Shown here one piece after another: positions 16,229 to 23,748 of a stretch of 60,525 nucleotides of DNA (the stretch's first letter is position 1; each line of letters opens with the position of its first letter). This DNA comes from Spirochaetaceae bacterium. Lineage in GTDB: Bacteria > Spirochaetota > Spirochaetia > B11-G9. Location of the stretch: the NCBI GenBank assembly GCA_015493635.1, contig WGCU01000050.1:1-60525 (forward strand). Direction: 5' to 3'. The position numbers and the translations under genes were made by a program. The notes beneath the pieces are model-generated. The model was not told the DNA's origin. It worked only from the letters and a program-made list of their open reading frames with translations, and did no database searches.

Positions 16229-18433
16229 ATGAAAAAGAAAAAAATTGATTTCATGGTCACCGCCTTCCGTGACGGCTTTCAGTCTGTTTACGGCGCGAGA
16301 GTTTTTACAAAAGATTTCCTGCCTGCAGTTGAAGCTGCTGTTGATGCAGGAATAACCCATTTTGAAGCAGGGGGCGGTGCACGCTTTCAGTCACTTTATT
16401 TTTACTGCAATGAAGATGCCTTCTCCATGATGGATCAGTTCAGAGCTGCTGCGGGACCAGAGGTAAACCTGCAGACCCTTGCACGGGGAACCAATGTCGT
16501 AGGACTTGAATCGCAGTCACGGGATATTATAAACCTCCATGCGCAGCTTTTTAAAAAACACGGGATTTCCACCATTAGAAACTTTGACGCGCTTAATGAT
16601 ATAAACAATCTTGTTTATTCAGGACAGTGTATTGTTGACGCCGGCCTTAAACACGAAGTAAGTATAACCATGATGGAACTTCCTCCGGGCGCGAAAGGAG
16701 CTCATACTCCGGAGTTTTATATGGGTGTTCTTAAAAAGATAATGGATTCCGGTTTGCACTATGATTCGGTATGTTTTAAAGACGCTTCCGGGACATCAGC
16801 CCCCCAGAAAGTATACGAAACAATAAAGCAGGCACGGGCGCTTCTCGGACCGGACACCCGGATTGTATTTCACAGCCACGAAACAGCAGGAACAAGCATT
16901 ATCGGATACAAGGCTGCTATTGATGCCGGCGCAAATCAGGTAGACCTCTCCATGGCTCCCGTTTCAGGAGGAACAGGCCAGCCGGATCTTATCACCATGT
17001 GGCACGCGCTGCGGGGAACAGAATATGATCTGGGGATAGATATCAACAAAGTTATGAAAGCCGAAGCAGTATTTAAAGACTGCATGAAAGACTACTTTAT
17101 GCCTCCTGAAGCAAAAAGCGTAGAACCTCTTATGCCTTTTTCGCCCATGCCGGGGGGAGCTCTTACAGCAAACACACAGATGATGCGTGATAACGGTATT
17201 CTGGATAGATACAATGAGGTTGCCGCTGCCATGGGAGAAGTCATTGAACGGGGCGGATATGGAACATCCGTTACTCCGGTTTCCCAGTTTTATTTTCAGC
17301 AGGCGTTTAACAATGTTATGTTCGGCCCCTGGAAAAAGATAGCTGAAGGATACGGCAAGATGGTTCTCGGTTATTTTGGGAAAACCCCTGTAGAACCCGA
17401 TCCTGAAGTTATAAAGATGGCTTCCGAACAGCTGAAAATGGAACCGACCACACGGATTCCCATCGATATAAACGATGAAGATCCAAAAAAAGGTATTGCG
17501 GTTGCTACAAAAACCCTGAAAGAAAACAATCTGAAGGTTACCGATGAAAATATTTTTATAACGGCAACCTGCAAGGAAAAAGGTATTGCCTTTCTAAAGG
17601 GTGAGGCAAAAATAGGCGTCCGAAAAATTGAAAAGAAAGCTTCTCCGTCAAAAACAACGTCAGGAGAGTTTACCGTTAAGGTTAACAACACTCCCTACAA
17701 CGTTCAAATCAAGGGAAAACAGGCTGTTGTAAACGGAATCACCTACAGTATTGATGTAAAAGAGGGTCTGAGCACACTGCCGAAACCTGCTGCAGCTCCA
17801 GCAGCTCCAACCATGCCCGCTGCTTCTGCACCAAAAGCGGTTCAATCCGTTTCCACACCGGCTGCTGCCGGCGGTAAAGAAGTTGAAGTTGAAGCTCCCC
17901 TTCCCGGTCTCGTTTTAAGAATTGTAAAAAATATCGGTGATACTGTCGAAGAAGGAGATGTCCTTCTCGTTGTTGAATCCATGAAAATGGAAACAGAAAT
18001 TCATGCACCCCTTTCCGGTGTGGTAAAAGCCATACCGGTGAAAGAGGGGGATCAGATCGTTGCCGGTGATATTCTTGCCGTTGTTGCTTCAGCACAATCC
18101 CAGGCAGTTCAGCAGCCTGCAGCACCGGAGCCGAAAGCGGTTTCTCCAGCACCAACATCGGTACCAGCACCCAAACCAACTCCGGCACCAGTTCCTTCTG
18201 CTTCTTCGGGGCAGACATCGGATATTGAAGCACCGCTGCCCGGGCTGGTTCTGAGAATTGTAAAAAATCCCGGTGAATCAGTAGCTGAAGATGAAGTTGT
18301 TATGGTCGTTGAATCCATGAAAATGGAAACAGAGATAAACTCTCCCTTCAGTGGTGTCATAAAAGAGATTCCGGTAAACCAGGGAGATCAGATCAGCGCC
18401 GGCGACCTTCTTGCAGTTGTTGAAAGGAGCTAG
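16229..18433 (+). CDS. oadA: Oxaloacetate decarboxylase alpha chain with two biotinyl domains
   Basis: 734 residues, about 140 more than the usual OadA (about 600). Residues ~1-470 form the carboxyltransferase: FRDGFQS, metal ligands in HSHETAG, the lysine in CFKDASG, and MPGGALTANTQ. An Ala/Pro linker follows. The first biotinyl domain (~555-625) carries ESMKMETEI with biotin-accepting K586. A second Ala/Pro linker (~625-665) leads to a second biotinyl domain (667-734), again ESMKMETEI, with K698. The two domains begin with the same 14 residues (EAPLPGLVLRIVKN), pointing to a tandem duplication. The enzyme decarboxylates oxaloacetate to pyruvate, passing CO2 to biotin and then to the OadB pump. 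Pyruvate carboxylase is excluded because no biotin carboxylase domain is present. Confidence 0.9.
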   Translation: MKKKKIDFMVTAFRDGFQSVYGARVFTKDFLPAVEAAVDAGITHFEAGGGARFQSLYFYCNEDAFSMMDQFRAAAGPEVNLQTLARGTNVVGLESQSRDIINLHAQLFKKHGISTIRNFDALNDINNLVYSGQCIVDAGLKHEVSITMMELPPGAKGAHTPEFYMGVLKKIMDSGLHYDSVCFKDASGTSAPQKVYETIKQARALLGPDTRIVFHSHETAGTSIIGYKAAIDAGANQVDLSMAPVSGGTGQPDLITMWHALRGTEYDLGIDINKVMKAEAVFKDCMKDYFMPPEAKSVEPLMPFSPMPGGALTANTQMMRDNGILDRYNEVAAAMGEVIERGGYGTSVTPVSQFYFQQAFNNVMFGPWKKIAEGYGKMVLGYFGKTPVEPDPEVIKMASEQLKMEPTTRIPIDINDEDPKKGIAVATKTLKENNLKVTDENIFITATCKEKGIAFLKGEAKIGVRKIEKKASPSKTTSGEFTVKVNNTPYNVQIKGKQAVVNGITYSIDVKEGLSTLPKPAAAPAAPTMPAASAPKAVQSVSTPAAAGGKEVEVEAPLPGLVLRIVKNIGDTVEEGDVLLVVESMKMETEIHAPLSGVVKAIPVKEGDQIVAGDILAVVASAQSQAVQQPAAPEPKAVSPAPTSVPAPKPTPAPVPSASSGQTSDIEAPLPGLVLRIVKNPGESVAEDEVVMVVESMKMETEINSPFSGVIKEIPVNQGDQISAGDLLAVVERS

Positions 18434-18436
18434 TTG

Positions 18437-19588
18437 ATGAATATACTCAGTTCTCTGCTCTCATTCTGGGATAAAACAGGTATAATGAACTTTTCATGGC
18501 AGCAAGTCGTCATGATCCTCATAAGCGGACTCATAATTTATCTGGCAATAAAGAAAGAATTTGAACCGCTGCTTCTGCTGCCTATCGGTTTTGGAGGGAT
18601 TCTGGCGAATATCCCTGTAGTATTTATAGCAGGCCCCGAGGGACTTTTAGGTATTATCAATTCCTTCGGTATTCATAACGGTATGTTTCCCCTTCTTATT
18701 TTTATGGGTGTCGGGGCATTAACCGATTTCGGGCCCCTTATAGCCAATCCAAAGACAGCCCTCCTTGGAGCTGCGGCACAGTTTGGAATCTTTACAACAC
18801 TTCTCGGTGCTCTGGCTCTTACAAGGTATGCTGGATTTCATTTTTCTCTCTCAGACGCAGCATCCATCGGAATAATCGGAGGTGCAGACGGTCCGACGGC
18901 TATCTATGTCGCCCGTAAACTTGCCCCGGATCTTCTGGGTGCCATTGCGGTGGCGGCCTACTCCTACATGGCCCTCGTACCCATTATTCAACCGCCGCTG
19001 ATGAGAGCATTTACAACAAAACATGAACGTCAGATTAAAATGACACAGCTCCGGCCTGTCAGCAAACTGGAAAAGATTCTTTTCCCGTTAAGCGTCCTTA
19101 CCATCTGTATCCTCCTTGTTCCTGATGCCACTCCCCTTATCGGTTCTCTTATGTTCGGAAATCTTGCCAAGGAAAGCGGAGTTGTTGAACGGCTCTCGCA
19201 TACCATGCAGAATGCGCTCATGAATATTGTTACCATTCTTCTGGGGCTCGGCGTCGGGTCAAAACTGGCAGCTGAAAAATTTCTTACGGTTGAAACCCTG
19301 GGGATTTTGATCCTCGGTCTGCTTGCTTTTGCTATAGGAACCATATCGGGAGTACTTCTCGCGAAGCTGATGAATGTTCTCTCAAAGGAACCCATCAATC
19401 CCCTTATCGGTGCCGCTGGAGTTTCCGCGGTTCCCATGGCAGCCCGGGTAGCCAACAAAGTCGGACAGGAATCCAACAAACACAACTATCTGCTCATGCA
19501 TGCCATGGGTCCCAATGTCGCAGGGGTTATAGGTTCTGCTGTTGCCGCAGGAGTCCTTCTCGCTGTTGTGCCCATGTTCGGAGGATAA
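18437..19588 (+). CDS. oadB: Sodium-pumping oxaloacetate decarboxylase beta chain
   Basis: 383 residues, about ten hydrophobic helices. Family blocks: [34 protein letters not shown] (sodium/carboxybiotin site region) and, near the end, [17 protein letters not shown] followed by [20 protein letters not shown]. It decarboxylates carboxybiotin on OadA and exports Na+ across the inner membrane. I start at the ATG at 18437 with AAGGAG 7 bases upstream; an in-frame TTG directly before it is less likely. It begins 3 bases after the oadA stop. Related biotin-dependent pumps (methylmalonyl-CoA, glutaconyl-CoA) share this subunit; the oadA partner favours oxaloacetate. Confidence 0.93.
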   Translation: MNILSSLLSFWDKTGIMNFSWQQVVMILISGLIIYLAIKKEFEPLLLLPIGFGGILANIPVVFIAGPEGLLGIINSFGIHNGMFPLLIFMGVGALTDFGPLIANPKTALLGAAAQFGIFTTLLGALALTRYAGFHFSLSDAASIGIIGGADGPTAIYVARKLAPDLLGAIAVAAYSYMALVPIIQPPLMRAFTTKHERQIKMTQLRPVSKLEKILFPLSVLTICILLVPDATPLIGSLMFGNLAKESGVVERLSHTMQNALMNIVTILLGLGVGSKLAAEKFLTVETLGILILGLLAFAIGTISGVLLAKLMNVLSKEPINPLIGAAGVSAVPMAARVANKVGQESNKHNYLLMHAMGPNVAGVIGSAVAAGVLLAVVPMFGG

Positions 19589-19608
19589 TAACCCATTTTT
19601 TCAGTCAG

Positions 19609-19633
19609 TAAGCCGGATAAAAACTCCGGCTTA
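19609..19633 (+). terminator. Terminator-like hairpin after oadB
   Basis: TAAGCCGGA and TCCGGCTTA form a perfect 9-bp stem around a 7-base loop, 20 bases after the oadB stop. The T run that follows is weak (TTATTCTC). Its 3' arm is the start of the repeat described next. Confidence 0.5.
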
Positions 19634-19674
19634 TTCTCAAACGAGTGAGTGGAGCGGGACAACGCAGTGGTCCC
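19631..19674 (+). repeat. Dispersed repeat with hairpin, copy 1 (upstream of diguanylate cyclase)
   Basis: From TTATTCTC through AAACGAGTGAGTGGAGCGGG to AACGCA this stretch matches, with only a few differences over about 37 bases, the minus strand at 32677-32714. Both copies then close a hairpin with the loop starting AACGCA: GGGAC/GTCCC here and GGGAA/TTCCC in the other copy. Confidence 0.75.
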
Positions 19675-19800
19675 GTTCCCGTGCGAGTGCAAAAAACGAA
19701 AGGTTGAAATACCCCGCAGTTTACTGCGGAACAGGCCGCAATAGCGGTTCAGGGGAAGGACTTGCCCTGAGGTATTGATACCTTTCATTTTTTTTCTTTG
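19656..19800 (+). ncRNA. Structured leader region ending in a terminator, upstream of the GGDEF gene
   Basis: After the repeat come several consecutive inverted repeats: GGGAC/GTCCC (19656-19674), CCGCAG/CTGCGG near 19714-19729, CCGC/GCGG near 19736-19747, CAGGG/CCCTG (19750-19754 with 19765-19769) and AGGTA/TACCT (19770-19783), followed by a long T-rich run. The region ends about 33 bases before the cyclase gene. The layout resembles a cis-acting attenuator, but I do not recognise a known riboswitch class. Confidence 0.4.
19770..19800 (+). terminator. Intrinsic terminator before the diguanylate cyclase
   Basis: AGGTA/TACCT stem with a TTGA loop followed by TTTCATTTTTTTT. The stem is short but the T tract is strong. 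Confidence 0.5.
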
Positions 19801-19832
19801 TTTTTTTCACTAAAAGAGATAGAATACGTATA

Positions 19833-21284
19833 ATGGAATCAATGTATAATCTTATCAAGAACGCAACGATACAGTCCGCTTCTCTCAGCCGTCTTACGTT
19901 TAAAAGTAATACAAAAATAATGGAATTTATCAGTACGGATATGTTTAATGAGGGTATATTTATATGGGCCCCCAAAAATAATATTATTTATCTTTCTGAT
20001 TCGATTGCCCGGAATTATACCAATACTTCTCTACGAGACTTCATAAACAGTATTTTCAAACCTGAAACAAAACAGATTCTCATTGATAAAATCAAGGGAC
20101 TCTTTGACGCTCCGAAGTTAATTTCATTTGAGATAAGAACTACTCCGGATGAGACAGGAACTTTCTTCTGGCTGAATATCAAAGCCCGGTCTGCTTTTTA
20201 CAAAAATGGAAGTTTCAAAAACTTGAGCGGAACAATTGAAAATATTACTGAAAGGAAAGTATCAGAAGAGAAAGTCACACAACTGCTCAAGATCAAGGAC
20301 GCACTTCTTGAAGTCAACCACCAGATGGCTACGATAGCTAATCTTGATAAGCTTATTACCAGCATTCTTAATAAAATATCCCATGCGGTATCCTTTATTG
20401 ACTGTGCAAGCTTTCTGACCCTTACTGATGATAACTATTTTACCATAACTTCCAGTATAGGATACGATCCGGAGGCAGTAAAAAAGTTCAAACTGCCTTT
20501 GCATGAACTCTTTTTCCAGCAGGTAGGTGCTGATTCATACAACGAACCGATAATAGTAAACGATATCCATAAAATGGAAGGGCAAATTACTCCTATTGCC
20601 AAAACAGTAAAAAACATAACAATAAAATCCCTTATCAATGCTCCCATCAAGATAAATAATAAACTTATCGGGATTATATCTCTTGACAGCAGCATGAATA
20701 ACATTTTCGGGAAAGATGAACTGGAAATTATGCGGTATATCAAGGAACAGGTTGAAATTGCAATTGCAAAGTATAAAATGTATGAAAAAATAAAATTCCT
20801 TTCACGGCATGATCAGCTGACAGAGTTTATCAACAGGAGCTATTTTGAAGAAATTTTTGAACAGAGCAGAAAACTGGTAAAACGATACAATGGAACATTT
20901 TCTCTTGCCGTTATTGATCTTGATGGCTTAAAACGTATCAATGATAACTACGGGCATCTGGCGGGAGATACCCTTATTTCTTACTTTGCCGGTAAATTAA
21001 AACAATTTTTTCGTGATTCTGATACATTTTCCCGGTTTGGAGGAGATGAATTTGTGGCACTCTTTGTTTCAACAGAAAAAGATAAATTATCTCAAAAGTT
21101 TACTGAACTGGAATATGCTTTTGAAAAAAAACCCCTCTTGTTTAATAAGGAGGAGATCATCTGCAGATTCAGTTATGGTCTATCATCATACCCTCAGGAA
21201 GGAAGTACGTTCCAGGAACTGTTTAAACGGGCGGATGAAAGAATGTACCAGGCAAAAGAACTGAAAAAGAAACCCCCGGGTTAA
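19833..21284 (+). CDS. PAS-GAF-GGDEF diguanylate cyclase
   Basis: 483 residues, no membrane segment. Residues ~30-150 look like a PAS domain closed by GTIENITERKV. Residues ~165-325 match a GAF domain (ending VEIAIAKYKMYEKI). Residues ~330-480 are the GGDEF domain: the active-site loop is intact GGDEF (403-407), with VIDLDGLKRINDNYGH as the metal/nucleotide region. The inhibitory site RxxD is also present (R394-D397, five residues before GGDEF), so product feedback is expected. It should make cyclic di-GMP from two GTP in response to a cytosolic signal sensed by PAS or GAF. There is no EAL domain. The ribosome site is weak (AGAGAT), and the gene is preceded by a structured leader and terminator. 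Confidence 0.88.
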   Translation: MESMYNLIKNATIQSASLSRLTFKSNTKIMEFISTDMFNEGIFIWAPKNNIIYLSDSIARNYTNTSLRDFINSIFKPETKQILIDKIKGLFDAPKLISFEIRTTPDETGTFFWLNIKARSAFYKNGSFKNLSGTIENITERKVSEEKVTQLLKIKDALLEVNHQMATIANLDKLITSILNKISHAVSFIDCASFLTLTDDNYFTITSSIGYDPEAVKKFKLPLHELFFQQVGADSYNEPIIVNDIHKMEGQITPIAKTVKNITIKSLINAPIKINNKLIGIISLDSSMNNIFGKDELEIMRYIKEQVEIAIAKYKMYEKIKFLSRHDQLTEFINRSYFEEIFEQSRKLVKRYNGTFSLAVIDLDGLKRINDNYGHLAGDTLISYFAGKLKQFFRDSDTFSRFGGDEFVALFVSTEKDKLSQKFTELEYAFEKKPLLFNKEEIICRFSYGLSSYPQEGSTFQELFKRADERMYQAKELKKKPPG

Positions 21285-21295
21285 AACCGCGGGGG
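21264..21295 (-). terminator. pckG terminator embedded in the end of the diguanylate cyclase gene
   Basis: CCCCCG.GG pairs with CC.CGGGGG (21273-21295, one bulge). Read on the minus strand, after the pckG stop, it is followed by TTTCTTTTTC. The loop contains the TAA stop codon of the plus-strand cyclase gene. Confidence 0.6.
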
Positions 21296-21308
21296 CATGA
21301 ATTATAGA

Positions 21309-23201
21309 CTATCCCTTGTAAACTCCCGGTTTAATAAGATCTCCGTATTTCGCCTTTGCATCTTTTATTTTTGCTATGGTTTCATCCCACTTTTTATAGA
21401 TGTAGGATGGAGTACCTGCGTCCATCTTTTTGAAAAACTCTTTTGACCGTTCAAGTTTTGCTATCCAGTTATCACACCGGAATGTAAACTGATAGGTATA
21501 TTCATCCTCGGTATAATCTTCATCGAGGAATTTCTTAAAGAGATCCTTTACATCTTTGTAAAGAGGAATTTTACCTGTGGGGGTATCAAGCGCTTCATAC
21601 TCTCCATGAATTCTTCCTTCAGCCCAATGCAGCCACACCTTCTTTGCAAGCTTGCTGTTGCAGAACTGGCCTTTTTCATCTTTCAGAAAATAATTTGTTG
21701 AAAAGATTTTCGGAACTTCTTTCAACCCTTTTACAAATTTAACGTTGTTATCTGTGTATTCTCCAATGGGGTAGGAAACAAAATCCAGATTTGCCATGGG
21801 AGAAGGTTTTCTGACCCCTTCGGCTCCAAGCGTCGCGGAGGTCGTTTCGGATTCCAGTGTACAGGCTTTAAGAAGGATACCATCTTCCCAGCTGGGAGAC
21901 TCTTCTACAGGGACTGTTATTCCGGAATCACGTCCGCCGTACAGTACCCCTTGAACCTTGACACCCTTTTTATCCTCAAACCCTTTCCGGTCAAAGTTCT
22001 TCAGATAATCAAGACGCATCGTATACCGGGCATTACCATGGGCTATGCCGATTTCATTACCATCGGCATCTTTCTTGCCCTTGTACCAGCCGGGACCTGA
22101 ATGGTTCCGTCCTTTATCGGGAGCTTCAATACCGGAACCAAGCCAGTAAGGATTACCGTCAGGCCCCTTCAGCACGTTGGAAAATATCAGTTCATGTTCT
22201 TTGAGAAGATTTTCAAAAATCACCGGATCATCTTTCGCATTTACATCCTTGATAATACCAAAGATTCCCTTTTCAACATTAACAGCCCGGAATTCACCGT
22301 CGATATTTCTAAAGTACGCTATATCATCACCGACAACTTCTTCCCCCGGAATCATTGAAGTAGAGGTTTTCCCGCAGCCGGAAGGATACGCTCCGGTAAA
22401 ATAGGTTCTCCGCCCCTTGTCTTCATTCAGGCACGCCATAACAAACATGTGCTCACAGAGCCACCCTTCTTTGCCCGATTTGTTTATTGCCAGACGCATG
22501 GAATGTTTTTTCAAGCCGAGTGAATTTCCCGCATACTGGTTGTTCATGGAGTATACAATATTGTTCTGGGTATCCATGTATATCCTTCGTTTATCAAGAT
22601 TAGCTGAACAGCCAAGATCATCAAGTTCTCCCGCGGAATGGATAAATCTGAAGAAGTCATCCTTGTTTTTCATCTCTTTGAAGTGTGAATACGCCGGACG
22701 GTACAGAATACATTCCGAATGAGCTACGTACCATGAATCGGTAAACTGAACGCAGGGCATGGTAAACTCACTATGCGCGGGGCCTTCACAGTAGAATTTG
22801 ACAACCGCGTCCTTCCCTTTCATAATACCGTCCGCAATGGAAAGAACTTCCTTTTCTCCCTCTTCAAACTCTATCGAGTTAAGGGATTTCATCCGTTCAA
22901 GATGTTCTTTTTTGACAAGGTATTTTGTATTTACCTTATCCCTGGCCTGATCTTTGTAATTATCCCAATGGATAGTCTGCCCGGTTTTGGCAAGCTTTTC
23001 CTCTTCTCCCTTTGTAAGAGCCATCTCCCTTATATACGCTTCATCTTCCTTACTGTCATCACAGACATAGAGGGTCTCCGGCTTACACAGCTCCGTAAAC
23101 CGGCCGACAAAATCCATCAGTTTTTCATTTTCCAGTGCCGTAAGTTTACGGTAACTTGCCTCGTTCATTTTGCTCTTTAACAGAGCATCATACTTACTCA
23201 T
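21309..23201 (-). CDS. pckG: Phosphoenolpyruvate carboxykinase (GTP)
   Basis: 630 residues, usual size for the GTP-dependent enzyme that interconverts oxaloacetate plus GTP with PEP plus CO2. P-loop (kinase-1): GAYPSGCGKTSTSM with K278, a small variation on the common PSACGKTN. The next metal-binding block reads GEEVVGDDIAYFR. The C-terminal guanine region includes FLKDEKGQF and WLHWAEGR. The start has AAGGAG upstream. It follows the SlyD-like gene by 18 bases on the same strand. Together with the nearby oxaloacetate decarboxylase it can interconvert C4 and C3 acids; the flux direction is not evident. Confidence 0.94.
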   Translation of the reverse strand: MSKYDALLKSKMNEASYRKLTALENEKLMDFVGRFTELCKPETLYVCDDSKEDEAYIREMALTKGEEEKLAKTGQTIHWDNYKDQARDKVNTKYLVKKEHLERMKSLNSIEFEEGEKEVLSIADGIMKGKDAVVKFYCEGPAHSEFTMPCVQFTDSWYVAHSECILYRPAYSHFKEMKNKDDFFRFIHSAGELDDLGCSANLDKRRIYMDTQNNIVYSMNNQYAGNSLGLKKHSMRLAINKSGKEGWLCEHMFVMACLNEDKGRRTYFTGAYPSGCGKTSTSMIPGEEVVGDDIAYFRNIDGEFRAVNVEKGIFGIIKDVNAKDDPVIFENLLKEHELIFSNVLKGPDGNPYWLGSGIEAPDKGRNHSGPGWYKGKKDADGNEIGIAHGNARYTMRLDYLKNFDRKGFEDKKGVKVQGVLYGGRDSGITVPVEESPSWEDGILLKACTLESETTSATLGAEGVRKPSPMANLDFVSYPIGEYTDNNVKFVKGLKEVPKIFSTNYFLKDEKGQFCNSKLAKKVWLHWAEGRIHGEYEALDTPTGKIPLYKDVKDLFKKFLDEDYTEDEYTYQFTFRCDNWIAKLERSKEFFKKMDAGTPSYIYKKWDETIAKIKDAKAKYGDLIKPGVYKG

Positions 23202-23219
23202 GCTTTACTCCTTCATATT

Positions 23220-23687
23220 TTAATGAGTATGGTGTTTCCACCCTTCAATTTCCCACTTTTCAGCTTTCTTAATATCTATAATTTCCGCTTCCACATACAG
23301 CTTTTTTCCCGCCAGGGGATGATTTCTATCTACTAGAACGGTATCTCCATCAACTGAAAGAACGGTAATAATCCCCTCTCCGTCATCATCTTCAATATCG
23401 AACTCCATACCAGATTCAATTTCCGGATTCCCTTCGAAATCTAGGCGGCTCAGTTCGATGATATTTTCCTCATTTCTCTTTCCAAAGCCTTCTTCCGGAT
23501 CAATCCAGACAGCAACGGATTCTCCCTTTGACTTCCCTCCCAGTGCTTTTTCCACTCCGGGAAGCATCAATCCGTGGCCGTGAAGATATTCCAGGGGCTC
23601 TTCCCCGGTGGATGTATCAACAAGCTGTCCTGCTTCATCCTTTAAAATATATTGTATGGTTATTATATGATCTTTTTCCACTTTCAT
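23220..23687 (-). CDS. SlyD-like FKBP-type peptidyl-prolyl isomerase
   Basis: 155 residues. FKBP domain with the SlyD-style inserted flap: N-terminal VDTSTGEEPLEYLHGHG, then LPGVEKALGGKSKGE, VWIDPEEGFGKRNEENI, and the return strand VDRNHPLAGKKLYVEAEII. The histidine-rich metal-binding tail of E. coli SlyD is reduced to HHTH at the C-terminus. Cytosolic chaperone/isomerase by family. First gene of a two-gene unit with pckG. Confidence 0.9.
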   Translation of the reverse strand: MKVEKDHIITIQYILKDEAGQLVDTSTGEEPLEYLHGHGLMLPGVEKALGGKSKGESVAVWIDPEEGFGKRNEENIIELSRLDFEGNPEIESGMEFDIEDDDGEGIITVLSVDGDTVLVDRNHPLAGKKLYVEAEIIDIKKAEKWEIEGWKHHTH

Positions 23688-23748
23688 AGTGATAACTTAA
23701 CTATATTTATAGAAAAGAATCAACATAGTATGCTACTTTAATGTATAA

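Noticed and set aside
17371-18360. Several long antisense frames inside oadA
   Set aside because: They are shadows of the repetitive Ala/Pro linkers and duplicated biotin domains, with no ribosome sites or family motifs.
19641-19800. Cyclic di-GMP riboswitch upstream of the diguanylate cyclase
   Set aside because: The hairpins and loops do not show the conserved core of GEMM class I or II that I know; reported only as an unassigned structured leader.
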